A stretch of DNA of 64,000 nucleotides from Ustulina deusta. Taxonomy: Eukaryota > Ascomycota > Sordariomycetes > Xylariales > Xylariaceae. The first letter of the stretch is position 1. The number at the start of each line of letters is the position of its first letter. The stretch spans positions 1,012,867-1,076,866 of the forward strand of contig JAJNNX010000012.1 of NCBI GenBank assembly GCA_023159155.1, read 5' to 3'. A program made the position numbers and the translations under genes. The notes beneath the pieces are model-generated. The model was not told the DNA's origin. It made no database searches and saw only the letters and a list, made by a program, of their open reading frames with translations. Shown piece by piece: positions 24,494 through 35,440 of this stretch.

Positions 24494-25758
24494 AGAAATA
24501 ATGGAAAACACCTCAAAGGTTTCATATCATTAATTGCGCCACCGCATTACGGACCCAAGACAAGACAAAGCGACCTTGTATTTTTTGAGATACCCCCACA
24601 CACATACACAGTGATGTTAACAGCCGCCGTCACCATGACAGCACGCGTTGGACGACCTAGAACTCGCAAAGAAGATAGAAAAGCAACAAGAGAGAGAGAA
24701 GAGCAGAAGAAGCGGAAAAGAGACCTTCCCTTTGTACCTTACACCTCGGTCCCTTTCTTCCTCCCTTCACCCCCCGCACCGTGAGCTCCACTCCGATATT
24801 TCGGTCCCCGGGACGAGTAGACGATGCCGGATATCGTTGGATATGTTTTGCTATGACCGAACAAGAACAAAATCAAATACGCCTACAACAGGGCCTGGGA
24901 CATGAACGTGGACCTTGGTCATCATCCTGTCGTCCCATCTTTTCCGCCCCTGCATGTTTATTTTGCAGGATGACACCCTTTCTGTTCGGATTTATTTTAT
25001 ATAATGTCGCGGCGTAGAAGCAGAATTTGGACGCGGATTTTTCAGGGTATACGAAGGAAAGCCGTCCTCTTTTTCTTTCCCAACGTATCTTGTTCCCGAT
25101 GTCTTCTCTCTGTGAGACTCGTTTTTTTGTATATAACTCAGATCTCTGTCTAGAACATAGAGGCGTTTTTGCTAGGTTAGTAGGGCTGGCACATGCTCTT
25201 ATTTTTTGGTATTTTGAATATACCTTGATCATAATCCAACTCGGCTCTTTGACCTGTGACGTGGAGGCTATGATCGTGGAATAGAAGATCTGAAGTCTTA
25301 CCTTTTGTGCTTACTTTATTAGGAAACAGTTTACCTGAACCCCCTTGAATTCGCTGTAGGACGCTTCTTGGATCCTTGCTACTTTCATACATGCCACTAT
25401 TTGCAGCTATGACTACCTGGCCCGTTTTAACTCCTTTCCGAGCGTTGTACTCTTCGTCTTGTACCTACGCAACTGCGTGTCTGTCAACAGGATTTGCGGT
25501 CACTCCGGGCATAGCTCCGATTTGACAACCTTTCGTTTGAATGTTGGCAATGTTCACTTGGGTGGAAAAATACCCACACAGCCTCTCCGCTTCTTGTTCT
25601 TCGCATCAGGTATGTTACTAAACAGGCAAAATGGGTGCGCTGACGCCAATGAGAGGATGATGCAATGGTCAATGTTTTTCTTCCTCTTTTTTTCTTCATT
25701 TTGAAGCAGTTGATGCTGTATTTTCAAAACGCCGTCTACTATCTACTCGCTAATAAGG
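24494..25758. other. convergent intergenic region
   Basis: 1.3 kb between the stops of the NRPS-like gene (+) and cystathionine gamma-synthase (-). It should contain both 3' UTRs. No coding content is recognised. Confidence 0.5.
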
Positions 25759-27672
25759 TCATTGAACCGCCTCAGCCGCCTTGAGCGCCCTGGCAAATAT
25801 CTCTCCCAAATTACTCTCTAGTCCGACGCTGATCCGGACGAGATTTGGGTCGACGCCGAAACTGGCCGCCCAGTCCAACTCGTGATAGTGTGCTAATATG
25901 ACATAGGGCGACGTTAAGGTGAAGTTGGTTCCGAGGCTCGGGCCCTTGGCCGTCTCGAGGGCGTCGTGGAAGGCGACGGTGTGGGCTTTGGTCTTCAGCG
26001 TACACGAGAGCAAACCGCCGTAGCCGCCATTCGGCAGGCGGCAGGCCTCGTAGTTGGGGCGTGACTCGTTGCATTTCGGATAGTAGACCTTGGTGACGAG
26101 CGGGTGGGCCTCGAGGACCGAAGAGATGACCTCGGCGTTGGTGTTGATCCGGTCGATCCGCGTGACGAAGTCCCGGCTGTTCCGTTCCATGAAGACAACG
26201 TCCTCGGCCCAGTACGTATCCTCGAAGGCGTTCTCGGCCATGGCTGTCTTCAACGCGCCATAGTACCGCCCCCCCGGATTTAGGATGATGCTACCGCCCA
26301 TGACGTTACAGTCACCCGAGAAGATTTTCGTCAGGCTGCTCACTACCACGTCGGCGAAGGGAAGCACGTTCACGTTGACGAAGTTGCCGACTGTCTCGTC
26401 GACGACGACGGCGAAGTCGTAGGTGTCTGCTAGCTGGCGGATGCGTGTCAGGTCGGGGCATGATAACAACGGGTTACCGGGGAACTCGCAGAATAAAGCG
26501 AGGAACTTCTCGCCAGCTTTGAGGCGGGCCTCGAGGTCGTCGAGGTCGGCCGAGGAGCCGTGGCCGTAGAAGACGGCGCCCGGCCCGAACTTTTGGAGAA
26601 TCTTCAAGGTGTCGACGTAAGGAAACCCAAAGTTGATGCTCTTTTGCGGCGTACGCGCCTTGAGGAGGGCTTGGTGAGTTGTGAAAATGGCGTTCATTCC
26701 GCACGGTGTGAGGTATATATCGTGCTCCTGCAGGTTTGATACACCGCGTGCGTTCGAGTCCATGGCAGGCAGCGACTTGCTGGCTAGGTCCAGGTCTGTG
26801 GTGAGCACGCCGGCGATGCGACGCCGGATGGCCGATTTGGCGTTTTCCACGAGCGAGACGTCGAGATTGCGGCCGTAGCGCTCTTCAAGAAAGCGCGAGC
26901 TCTCGAGACTGTCGGCGAGCTCTTCGGCCGGCGGACTAGGTCTGCCGCCGTTGGTGGCAGCGCCAGGGCTGTGTCCATTCGTACCTTTCGTTTCGTCTAT
27001 GGACGCGGCCCGCTGGTACCGCTTGGGCCCACGGCACAGTTTTCGTCGTTGAGATGGAGGCGGCGATGGAGGCGGCGAAGGCGAGCGGTCGTCGAGGACC
27101 AGAAGACCGTCACGGAACAGGCCATGGCAAAACTCAGCTCGTCGGCTGGAGACACCATCGCCAGAGTGCTGCCAGTACTGCTTCGCGATGGGAAACAGGG
27201 CCTGCGGGAAGATGACAGCCGAGATAGAAGGCGAGATGGACCGCAGCGGTTCGGCGAACTCCTTTGTCGGGTCTAACACGAGACGCAGGGTGAAGAGCCC
27301 GGCCAGGGTAGACTGCTCGGCCCTGCCCCGTATGAAGTCGACGCATCTCTGCGCAGCCTGCCTCGTGGGGAACAGCATGGCTGACGGCATGCCTGCCTCG
27401 CCGGGACGGCCGTGCTTGGCAATGATGTCGGCGCCCAGGGCCTCGATGGCCTTGTGGATGAAGAATCGCGGGTAGCCCGTGATCATGGTACCGACGACCC
27501 ATTCCTCGCCCTCCTCGTAGCCGACGTTGGCTTTCCACGTCGGCAACGAGACACTGACAGCCTGCAGCAGAGCGTCAACGACGACGAGGTTCGGGCGGAT
27601 GCAACGTTTGGGTTTTCAACTCACATGAGCAGTGTTGGGAGGAATTGAGTCTCCCAGGTCGATAGGCGCCAT
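25759..27672 (-). CDS. met-7: cystathionine gamma-synthase (long fungal form)
   Basis: PLP enzyme of transsulfuration that joins O-acetyl/O-succinyl-homoserine and cysteine into cystathionine on the way to homocysteine and methionine (Neurospora met-7, yeast Str2). Exon 1 (27625-27672) encodes MAPIDLGDSIPPNTAH. A 63-nt intron follows, then exon 2 (25759-27561) from AVSVSLPTWKANVGYEEGEE; 616 aa. The long N-terminal half before the PLP fold is normal for fungal members and includes a Pro/Ser-rich linker (about 172-240). The PLP fold shows the cofactor Asp in VVVDETVGN (about D404) and the Schiff-base Lys in SSLTKIFSGDCN (about K428). The start was fixed by joining the conserved HAVSVSLPTWKANV across the intron. 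The assignment to the Str2-type synthase rather than a lyase rests on the N-terminal extension. It is convergent with the NRPS-like gene. Confidence 0.93.
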
Positions 27673-29035
27673 CTTTTTCAACAAGATGACCCACAGGCAG
27701 ACGGACGGTGTGCGACGAGTGGTGCTTGTTTTTCTTTTCTTTTTCTTTGTACTTTGGTGTCGAGTCCCTACAACCACTGTCCCATTACTTCGTCGTCGCC
27801 TTCTGGTTCGATCCACCCAAGCTGATGTTTCTCTAGGTGTACTTGTCAATTTGCGGCGTGTGTTGTATATAGAATGCTCGCTATAACCATGCAAGCTAAG
27901 GTTAGGGAGGTGAGTATCAGGATATAACGTCTGGCGTAGATAATATAAAGTCATGAAGCTAAGGGTGGGATGGGAGCTTTATGTATGTCGTCTGCTTGCT
28001 TACTTACTTAGATAGGTGCTGGATGGGGAGTGGATAAGTACTTAGTTAGGGTAGGTTAGGTTACGTTAGTTGGTTGGTTAGTTAGTTAGTGCAGGTAGCG
28101 CCAATAATAATCGGGTCTGTTGTCGACGGCTGCCGGGATCGGAGCGAAGAAAATGGATGTCAGCTCAACTCGACCCGCCAGTTCCTTTCTTCTTTACGTA
28201 TTGATATGGACTTTGATATAAATGAATATATCAACCTAGCTTCACCCCAAGTACATCATCAGCGATTGCAGCCACGAGTTAAAGCAGACTAGGTTGGCTC
28301 CATTTGTATTCGGACTGAGTAGCTGCCCAAGGTATATCTCGCTGGTAATTGGATCTTTATGTGAAGCCTCCTCAGCAACCGTTCGTCGTGTCCATATTCG
28401 TGAACCTTCGTATACCTGCACACAGTCAGACGTGTGACACGACTGCGTGCAACCGACGTATTACGGTGACTCACTGGAATGCAAGTCTGCAGGATACCAC
28501 TCGCCAAAAGCGAGGTCCCCCAAGTTGGGAGAGAGAGCGAATAAGAAAACAGTATATAGTCAAACCCCGAGAAGGAGAATGGGTATTCCTTGGGTCTCAA
28601 CCCATGTGTTCGTCTCGTCCCTGGCCTTCCTCGTGTTTCCATGCCTTGACTTGTTTGGGATGATCGGAACTGGTTGCAAACTTCTGCAAGGCTGCCGTCA
28701 ATGTCCACACATTTGTGAATAATCAATATGGTACGTGCTATACGCACAACATGAGCCCTCGCCGAATAGGAATTGCTCTCTGGAAAGTTCAAGACTATTG
28801 GATCCGGAGTAGGTCTCTCACGTTCTTGTTCTCTCACATATCCCGCAACAGAAGAGGCTAGGTGTGTGGGTGTGGGGGTTAGGTAGTCGTGGGGGGTGGG
28901 TGATGGCACACCTCCCAAGGTCGACGTCATCTACCGGTATCAACCTCTCGGTTATCAAGCCTTGCAGTAAATAGCGTAGGCACCTAGGCGGTGTATCGAA
29001 TTGAAAAGAGAACGCAAGCGCTCGGATTATAAGTT
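27673..29035. promoter_or_regulatory. divergent intergenic region, met-7 / amidohydrolase
   Basis: 1.36 kb between divergent genes. It holds low-complexity TTAG/TTAC runs (about 27.99-28.09 kb, GTTAGTTGGTTGGTTAGTTAG) and no recognised gene. A 213-codon minus-strand frame (28289-28930) has no family features and is treated as chance. Confidence 0.45.
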
Positions 29036-30412
29036 ATGATATTAGAAAATGTCGTTTCCGATGCCCGGGACCACTCGGCAGCACGGTGGGACATAGAGCT
29101 GCAGGACGGACACGTCCAAAGCATTCACCCATCCAAGTCGAGTCCCGACACCCCGCCCCAACTCCTTCTACCTCCGCTCTGCCATCCCCATATACACCTC
29201 GACAAGGCCTACATCCTAACCTGCAACAATCGGGCCTCGTCGCGGCATCCCGACTACTCAGACTTGTGTCCTAGTTCAGGCTCCTTTCACGAGGCCCTGG
29301 CAAGTACGTCGCAGGCCAAGGAACGCTACACCCCGGATGATCTCTACCTGCGTGGCTCACAGCTGCTGGCTACTAGCTATACGCAAGGTGTGACATCTAT
29401 GCGAGCCTTTGTCGAGTTAGACCATGTGACCGGCACTCTCCCGTTAACCGTAGCCATTCGTCTCAAGAAGGATTTTGCCCATCTACTTGAATTACAGATC
29501 TGTGTGTTCGCCCAGGACCCCATCTTCTCAACTACCCACGGTGATGCAAATCGAGCTATCATCGATAATGCACTCACCGAATTCGCGGCTTCAATCGGGG
29601 CGCTTGGCACGACCCCGTACGTCGAGATGTCGAGAGAAGCCTCACTGTCCAATATCAAATGGGCCATCACAAGAGCGCTCATGTACCGTCTCCACCTCGA
29701 CTTCCACTTGGATTATACCTTAGAATCGCCATCGTCTGTGCCCACTCAGAGGCCGCTCACATATTCTGTCATTGAACTCCTCAAGGAGCACAACTGGTCG
29801 CAGACCGCCGACAACTCCAAAACCATCGTGCTTGGGCACTGTACCCAGCTTAGCATGCTTGGCGATTCTGAGCGTAAAACATTAGCTGAGGTCATCAGGG
29901 CGAGCGAGCTTCCTATTCACTTCGTTGGTTTGCCGACGAGTGATATGTTCATGATGGGTCGGCCGAGTTCGACCTCCTTATCGGGCCACAATCGACCGCG
30001 AGGGACGATGCATGTTCCTTCTATGATCCGAGAGCTCGGCTTATCTGTTTGCCTGGGCATAAACAACGTTGGGAATGCCTTCACGCCCTTTTGAACTGGT
30101 GATCCACTGCAACTTGCATCTTGGGCCGTGGGAATCTACCAGGTTGGTACTGTCAAAGACGCGGAGCTGCTCTACGGCTGTGTGAGCAATAGAGCCAGGC
30201 AGGCTATCGGTCTAGGGGACGGTACGCAATGTGGCCCAATTCACGGGGGCCAGAAGTTGCGCGGATGTTTACTGTTGGGGAACCAGCCAGTAGTTGAACT
30301 TCCGGCTGGCCTTGGTCAATCCAGCATGACAGTTTCTTCAAGACAACGCGTAAGCCTCAAGGACGTTGTCTGGGATCCGCCAGAGATTAACTTGCGATCC
30401 GTTGTGAGATGA
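29036..30412 (+). pseudogene. cytosine-deaminase-like amidohydrolase, in-frame TGA
   Basis: A CodA/amidohydrolase-superfamily protein (metal-dependent deaminase or hydrolase). The metal-binding HPHIHLDKAY motif is near residue 58, followed by GVTSMRAFVELDHVTG, a second His motif HLDFHLDY, VLGHCTQLSML and GINNVGNAFTP. Translation from 29036 is open for 352 codons and then meets TGA at 30092-30094. In the same frame it resumes at once with DPLQLASWAVGIYQVGT and runs 106 more codons to TGA at 30410. That downstream part is the expected C-terminus of the family, so the interruption is one nonsense codon with no frameshift. By position it replaces a residue in the TP-x-G-x-x-DPL loop, probably Gly (GGA to TGA, a transversion and so not a RIP change). 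Alternatives are a sequencing error, readthrough, or a truncated working protein. No intron removing the codon keeps the conserved residues. Confidence 0.75.
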
Positions 30413-30620
30413 GTAGCCCGCTCTGTTTCCGAAGTTTTGAATCGATGTGGCTGGCACTTATGCACCCTCTGAAGCTGAATTCGAATAGACATGCCGCTAG
30501 TTACTTATCGAGAACCAGTATTCTCTGACACAGTCAGGTATATGGCCGCGAAAGGTCGATGGACCCCGTACTCACGACTTGCTCAAACAGGGTATGCGCG
30601 AATCTATACACAATTTAGAT

Positions 30621-30639
30621 GGGGGGGGGGGGGGGGGGG
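30621..30639 (+). repeat. homopolymer G tract, 19 bases
   Basis: An uninterrupted 19-base G run, 29 bp beyond the stop codon of the minus-strand SPX-RING gene and 208 bp after the amidohydrolase frame. On the SPX-RING transcript it would read as a C tract in the 3' UTR. Confidence 0.9.
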
Positions 30640-30667
30640 TTGGCTGAAGACGACCATATTTTCTTTA

Positions 30668-32320
30668 TCACATGACACAGCAGTGTACGCTATTATAAGA
30701 CGGGCCGAATATCTCTTGGTTTCGTTCACGCTCGTTAGCGCGTACCTTTTCTTTGACCTCTTTCGGAAAATATTTCCGAAGGAATGCAGCACGGTCGGCA
30801 TCGAAGTTTTGCAGGCCCGCCAGCAGAATGGTATCCGCTCTGCAAAGGGGACAATATCTTTCGCCCTTTCGTGACATCTTTACGAGGCATCGGCTGCAGA
30901 ACACGTGTTGACATTGCAGTCTAACAGGCCAGTAAGCGATGGCGAAGCAAATGGGACAGAGATAGTCATCCAGCTGCGGGACCATAGAAATAAGTTCGGT
31001 GGACACTTCGGTAATGGAGCGTTAGCACTTCGCCTTATGATTAGAGATTGCGAAGGAGTTTGTGGATATATAGAGCTTCTTTAGGATTGGTTGGTTTGGA
31101 AGGGCACGAGGTAGGTCATTGCTCCTGAAATTGGCCCCGTCGGGGAAGAAATGACTAGGTGTTACCTACTTCGAGCACACACATCTCGTGCTACACTGCC
31201 GGCAAGAGAGCGACTAGATCCCACAGAAAAGGGGAAAGTGGTTGAGACGCCCAAAGACGTTTGCTTGTCGAACTCTATCGTACGAGATAATTGTCGTTAG
31301 CACACACGATAGCCCAGCGGGGGTGTATGACATACTCTTCAATATCTTTGTGACGGCGAGGTGATTGATCTCTTGAAATTTGAGGATGGATAGTAGAGCG
31401 GTATTGATTCTCACAAAGTTGTCAAATGCGGTGTGGCTTGTGCCCGACCTCAATCTCTGTACGAGTTTCCGTTGTACTACCTGGTCTTGGAACCAATTGA
31501 GCTGTTCTACGGCTTGAGTGCTTGTCCGGGCGCCGTGATCAGTCTCCCGAGAGGAGAAGAAAATGCGGGCGTCCAGGTAAAGCTCAAAGATCTGGCGCCA
31601 GACGCCGAGATCTGCCTTGGCTCTTCGTCCACGAGATGGTTCAACCGCCTTGCCCAGTTCCTCCCCGAGAACGACAATTTGGGCCTCGAGTTTCGCCTGC
31701 TCCTCCTCCTGCAGTGTTCCGATGTTGGACACATCGGTTTGGAGAATCCCAAAAAATTCGGCATCGAACACTAGGGGCACCTCGACTTCACGAATGTCTA
31801 TCGCATTACTAGCGGTGCCGGCTTGGCTCCTAGGGGACATCGTAGACGGCACAGGCAATCTACTAGCAGACGATAAAGCACCCTCCCTCGTCGCTGCATT
31901 GCTGAGCGCAAGCTTCTGCAAGAAATCCCTCGTGGATGGTGACAACTTGGCGTCGACGGCGATCCCGTCCTCCAGGTGAATAAAGACGGTTAACCTCGGG
32001 CGGAAGCGTGCGAATTCTGCATCTGCAACCTTGCCGTCGACATCAAGATGGTAACTGAAACCCGGGTCGACGGGTGCGTTGCCCTGCTGGTCAGCTGCCA
32101 AGCGCGTTAGGGTCTCCTTGTCCAGTCCTATCTCCTCGAGCTCCCTGGTGACCTTCTTCAGGCATTTCTTGAGCTGGCCGTAGGGGATCGCGCAATCGAC
32201 CCAGGCCCGTGGGAAGGCTGAGGAGTGTATATTAGTCTCGATTTGGCAAAGAAATGCGGGAGGGCGAACGAGATTACCTTCCCGTTGGAGAGCCTTACGG
32301 AACTCCTGAGCAAACTTCAT
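30668..32320 (-). CDS. SPX-RING E3 ubiquitin ligase
   Basis: Predicted E3 ligase with an inositol-pyrophosphate-sensing SPX domain, like fission yeast Pqr1, linking phosphate status to protein turnover. Four exons (minus): 32278-32320, 31336-32217, 31170-31274, 30668-31005; 455 aa. The SPX domain fills about residues 1-330: it begins MKFAQEFRKALQREAFPRAW, continues CAIPYGQLKKCLKKVTREL, and ends with NHLAVTKILKKFDKQTSLG, the lysine-rich helix that binds inositol phosphates. The C-terminal RING (about C360 to 402) reads LCPICF, then CQHVFCSRCLVKM, then CPLCRAD: a C3HC4 pattern with all ligands present. The last intron (31006-31169) was placed by requiring DVCARMSTELISMVPQLDDY in frame. It is head-to-head with JJJ1. 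Substrates cannot be inferred. Confidence 0.9.
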
Positions 32321-33074
32321 GCCAGCCCACTCAACGCCGAGCTACTTATTTGTTTCTGTTCTTGTGAGAAGAATAAGGATGATGGGGAAGTGACGGTGTG
32401 TAGACGCCGTACGTAAATGAGTTGGGACTAGAATGGGTTGCTTGGATAAGCTCATCATAGGAATGAGTGGCGATAACTTATAAGTAATGATTGGGAATGG
32501 GTCGTGTGATTCATGTCTCGATTTGGACAAGCAAGCTAGATGAATGGCTCTCTAACGATGCATACGGCTGGTCATGCATGGTTCCTGAGGATGCGATGAT
32601 GAGCGACCTTGAGGTTACATGTAGTGGCACTATAACTCGTGGGTCGATGTGGACCTATAAAGGACTTACTTAGGTAATATTATACAGGGCGTAAGTGGCT
32701 AAGGCGCCCAGGCAGAGCGCCCAGGCAGAACGCCCAGCAGTGCCCTGGCATTGGAGGGGTCAAGAGGGGCAGGACACCAGACCCTAAAATTATCGAATTC
32801 ACTGCATTGTATGTATTTTGTCTACCTTAGGTACTTTAAGTACTTAGGCACTTAAGTGTGTAAGACATTTGATATTCCGTACCTCTCTATAAGTCCGTAC
32901 GCGAGGTCAATGGTAACAGGATAGCCACCAGCTTGACAGATACCTCTCTCTCGCAGGGACACAAACTACCGAAGTACCTAGGTAGAGAGGTAGCCAGTGA
33001 ACCTCTTCCACGGCGTGAGCGGGTGGACGTAGTTCTCCCAGCCGCATCAGAAGCAAAACTCGCCCATAGCAGCC
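32321..33074. promoter_or_regulatory. divergent promoter region, SPX-RING / JJJ1
   Basis: About 0.75 kb between divergent genes. It includes a small GC-rich tandem repeat (32704-32740), an AGTACTTAGGCACTTAAG-type palindromic patch near 32.83 kb and a TACCTAGGTAG motif near 32.98 kb. No coding sequence. Confidence 0.5.
32704..32740 (+). repeat. 13-bp tandem repeat GCGCCCAGGCAGA
   Basis: Two perfect 13-bp units (32704-32716, 32717-32729) followed by a third degenerate unit (ACGCCCAGCAG). GC-rich and out of character with the flanking AT-richer promoter DNA. Confidence 0.85.
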
Positions 33075-34916
33075 ATGGGCGCCGAGCAGTCGTCTACGCG
33101 GGGCACCACCGCTTCTGACAGCTCGCCCAAAAAGACGGATTACTACCAACTCCTTGGAGTCGACCGCACCGCGACCGACGACGAGTCAGTCCCCCCCTAT
33201 CCCCTCTCCCCTCCTCTCTCCCCTCTCCCCCCGCGGCGTCTCCAACTCCTTGCTGCCTCTTTCCTTCTCTTGACTGATCTGGCCTCCTCGACGACGGCAG
33301 AATCAAGAAGGCCTATAGAAAGAAGGCCCTCGAGTTGCATCCGGATCGAAACTTCGGTGATGTCGACAATGCTACCCGCAAGTTCGCCGAGGCCCAGGCC
33401 GCCTACGAGGTGCTGTCCGACCCTCAAGAGCGGGCATGGTACGACTCCCATAGCGATGCCATCCTCCGTGGCGACGACCCCGCCGACTTCGATGCCGCCC
33501 CGGAGTATCACAACGTGCGTCTGACCACTGCCGACGACATATACATCTTGATGGGTCGCTTCAACAAGTCCGTCCCTCTCGATGATTCGCCAAACAGTTT
33601 CTTCACCATACTGCGGCAGAATTTCGATCGTCTGGCCGAGGGTGAGTATGCCGCCGCTGACTGGGAGGGCCTGGCCCCGCCAGAATACCCGTCGTTTGGC
33701 GAGTCCACCGACAACGACGCCGTGGCCAAGGCCTTCTACGGCCGCTGGTCCGACTTCTCTACGCGCCTCAGCTTTTCGTGGAAAGATAAGTGGCGCCTGT
33801 CCGACGCTCCCGACCGAAGAGTTCGCCGCCTCATGGAGAAGGAGAACAAGAAGTTGCGCGACGATGCCATTCGCGAGTTGAACGACGCCGTGCGATCCCT
33901 CGTCATTTTTGTGCGGAAGCGCGATCCGCGCTACGTTCCGAACAGTCAATCCGAGGCCGAGCGCCAGAAGATCCTGCGCGATTCGGCTGCCGCCCAGGCC
34001 GCACGATCACGCGCCGCCAACCTGGAGAAGATGAACGGTGCTGACGCAGTCCCCGAATGGGCCCGGTCCCGCGGCGATGATGAGCACGCCGACGAATTCT
34101 CGGAAAGCGAGGACGAATCTGAGGTCGAGGCAATCGAGTGCGTCGTGTGTAGCAAAACCTTCAAGAGCGAGAAGCAGTTCGAGGCTCACGAAAAGAGCAA
34201 GAAGCACCTAAAGGCCGTCCAGCAGGTGAAACGCCAAATGAGGAAGGAGGACACAAACTTCGACCTGGGTGAAGCGATAAAGCCGAACTCAGGCTCTCTG
34301 CAGAAAGAAGAAGAAGCCGTAGAGGAGGATAGTACTGCCGTAGACGTCGAGAATGATAACACAGGGACACCGCCATCACAGGGGTCTAGCAGCCCGCCCA
34401 ACGCTGACCTTGCCAAATCTAACTCTACAACACATGTATCAGATGCTGAAAACGAAGAAGACGACGATTACGCATCGCGAGATGCCGTCGAGGCACGTTT
34501 AACGGGTAAATCCGACTTTTTACACCAGACGGCTGTCGAAGGGTTGAGCATCAAAACGGCAGAAATGACAGTCGAGGATAACCTCCCTGAGAAAAAGATA
34601 GGCATGGCTAAGGCTAAGAAACAAAAAAAGGCTGCCCGCCAAGCTGCTGCCGAACAAGAGGGCCATCCGGTAAATTTTTTTTTTTTTCAATCACCGCTCA
34701 CACCCACATTCCAACAAACAGTCGCACATATACTTGCTCTCTTTTGAATGGATGCGGATACTCACTATACTTATATACTAGTGTCTTACCTGCCGTGCTA
34801 CGTTTGATTCGAAAGGGGGGCTTTTCAAGCATATAAAAGAGAATTCAGACCACGCTGCCCTAAAGATCGCCCCGACTACGAGTAAGTCCGGTAAGTCAGG
34901 TGGGAAAAGACGGTGA
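33075..34916 (+). CDS. JJJ1: J-domain co-chaperone Jjj1 (60S biogenesis)
   Basis: Type III J-protein that stimulates cytosolic Hsp70 during late 60S ribosomal subunit maturation (recycling of shuttling factors with Rei1). Exons: 33075-33184, 33301-34669, 34782-34916; 537 aa. The J domain (about 20-90) starts TDYYQLLGVDRTATDDEIKK, with HPD at residues 50-52. A charged middle region with WSDFSTRLSFSWKDKWRL is typical of Jjj1. The first C2H2 zinc finger (about 315-341) reads CVVCSKTFKSEKQFEAHEKS. The short third exon supplies the second finger: CLTCRATFDSKGGLFKHIKE, ending SGGKRR. That exon is easy to miss because the second exon reads on into a T-rich intron. An acidic Glu/Asp region separates the fingers. 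All phases fit. It is head-to-head with the SPX-RING gene and convergent with ATG4. Confidence 0.93.
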
Positions 34917-35440
34917 ATATACCTATCAAGCAAGGCAGACTATTTCCCAAAAGCCGTCCGGCTAAGAGAGTCACCTCCTACTCCTCCGTTCAGTGTTATA
35001 GGACCACCTCCGCGGAACATTCACGACCAAGACCCTAGCATGCTCGTTCGACGAGAGGCAGATGTGGTATGCATATATGCGGAAGACCGATAAGTTAGCT
35101 AGCTATTCAGGGACCCCGAACAACACGAACGTCGCTGCCCTAATTACATCCATTAGCAGCAGGCTGCGCCATAGCTGGATCTAAAGTAGCATCGCACCAA
35201 GGCTTCTACCGGCCCCCTCCATCCTCCCAGGCATGTCATGTATGACGACTTGAACTTGGAACACTGTTTTCTCCAAGCCATGCGTTCTCTATGAGGGTTC
35301 TGCATAATGGATGGAGACGCCCAGCTCGTCTACGTCTTATCAACACGCCTCGATATCCAGAAGTAAGTCGTGGTGGCCCTGAACCACCGTCAATAATGTG
35401 TTTCAAACCAGGAACGCCTAATCCAGCCCTGCGGCATATT
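34917..35440. other. convergent intergenic region, JJJ1 / ATG4
   Basis: 0.5 kb between two stop codons. No gene seen; presumed 3' UTRs. Confidence 0.5.

Noticed and set aside
28289..28930. 213-codon minus-strand open frame upstream of the amidohydrolase
   Set aside because: No domain, low-complexity ends, unusual residue mix, and it lies in a divergent promoter region; most likely chance.
30491..30874. 127-codon plus-strand frame overlapping the SPX-RING gene
   Set aside because: Crosses the G19 tract and then reads antisense to the RING exon.
33197..33949. 250-codon minus-strand frame opposite JJJ1
   Set aside because: Antisense shadow of the J-protein exon.
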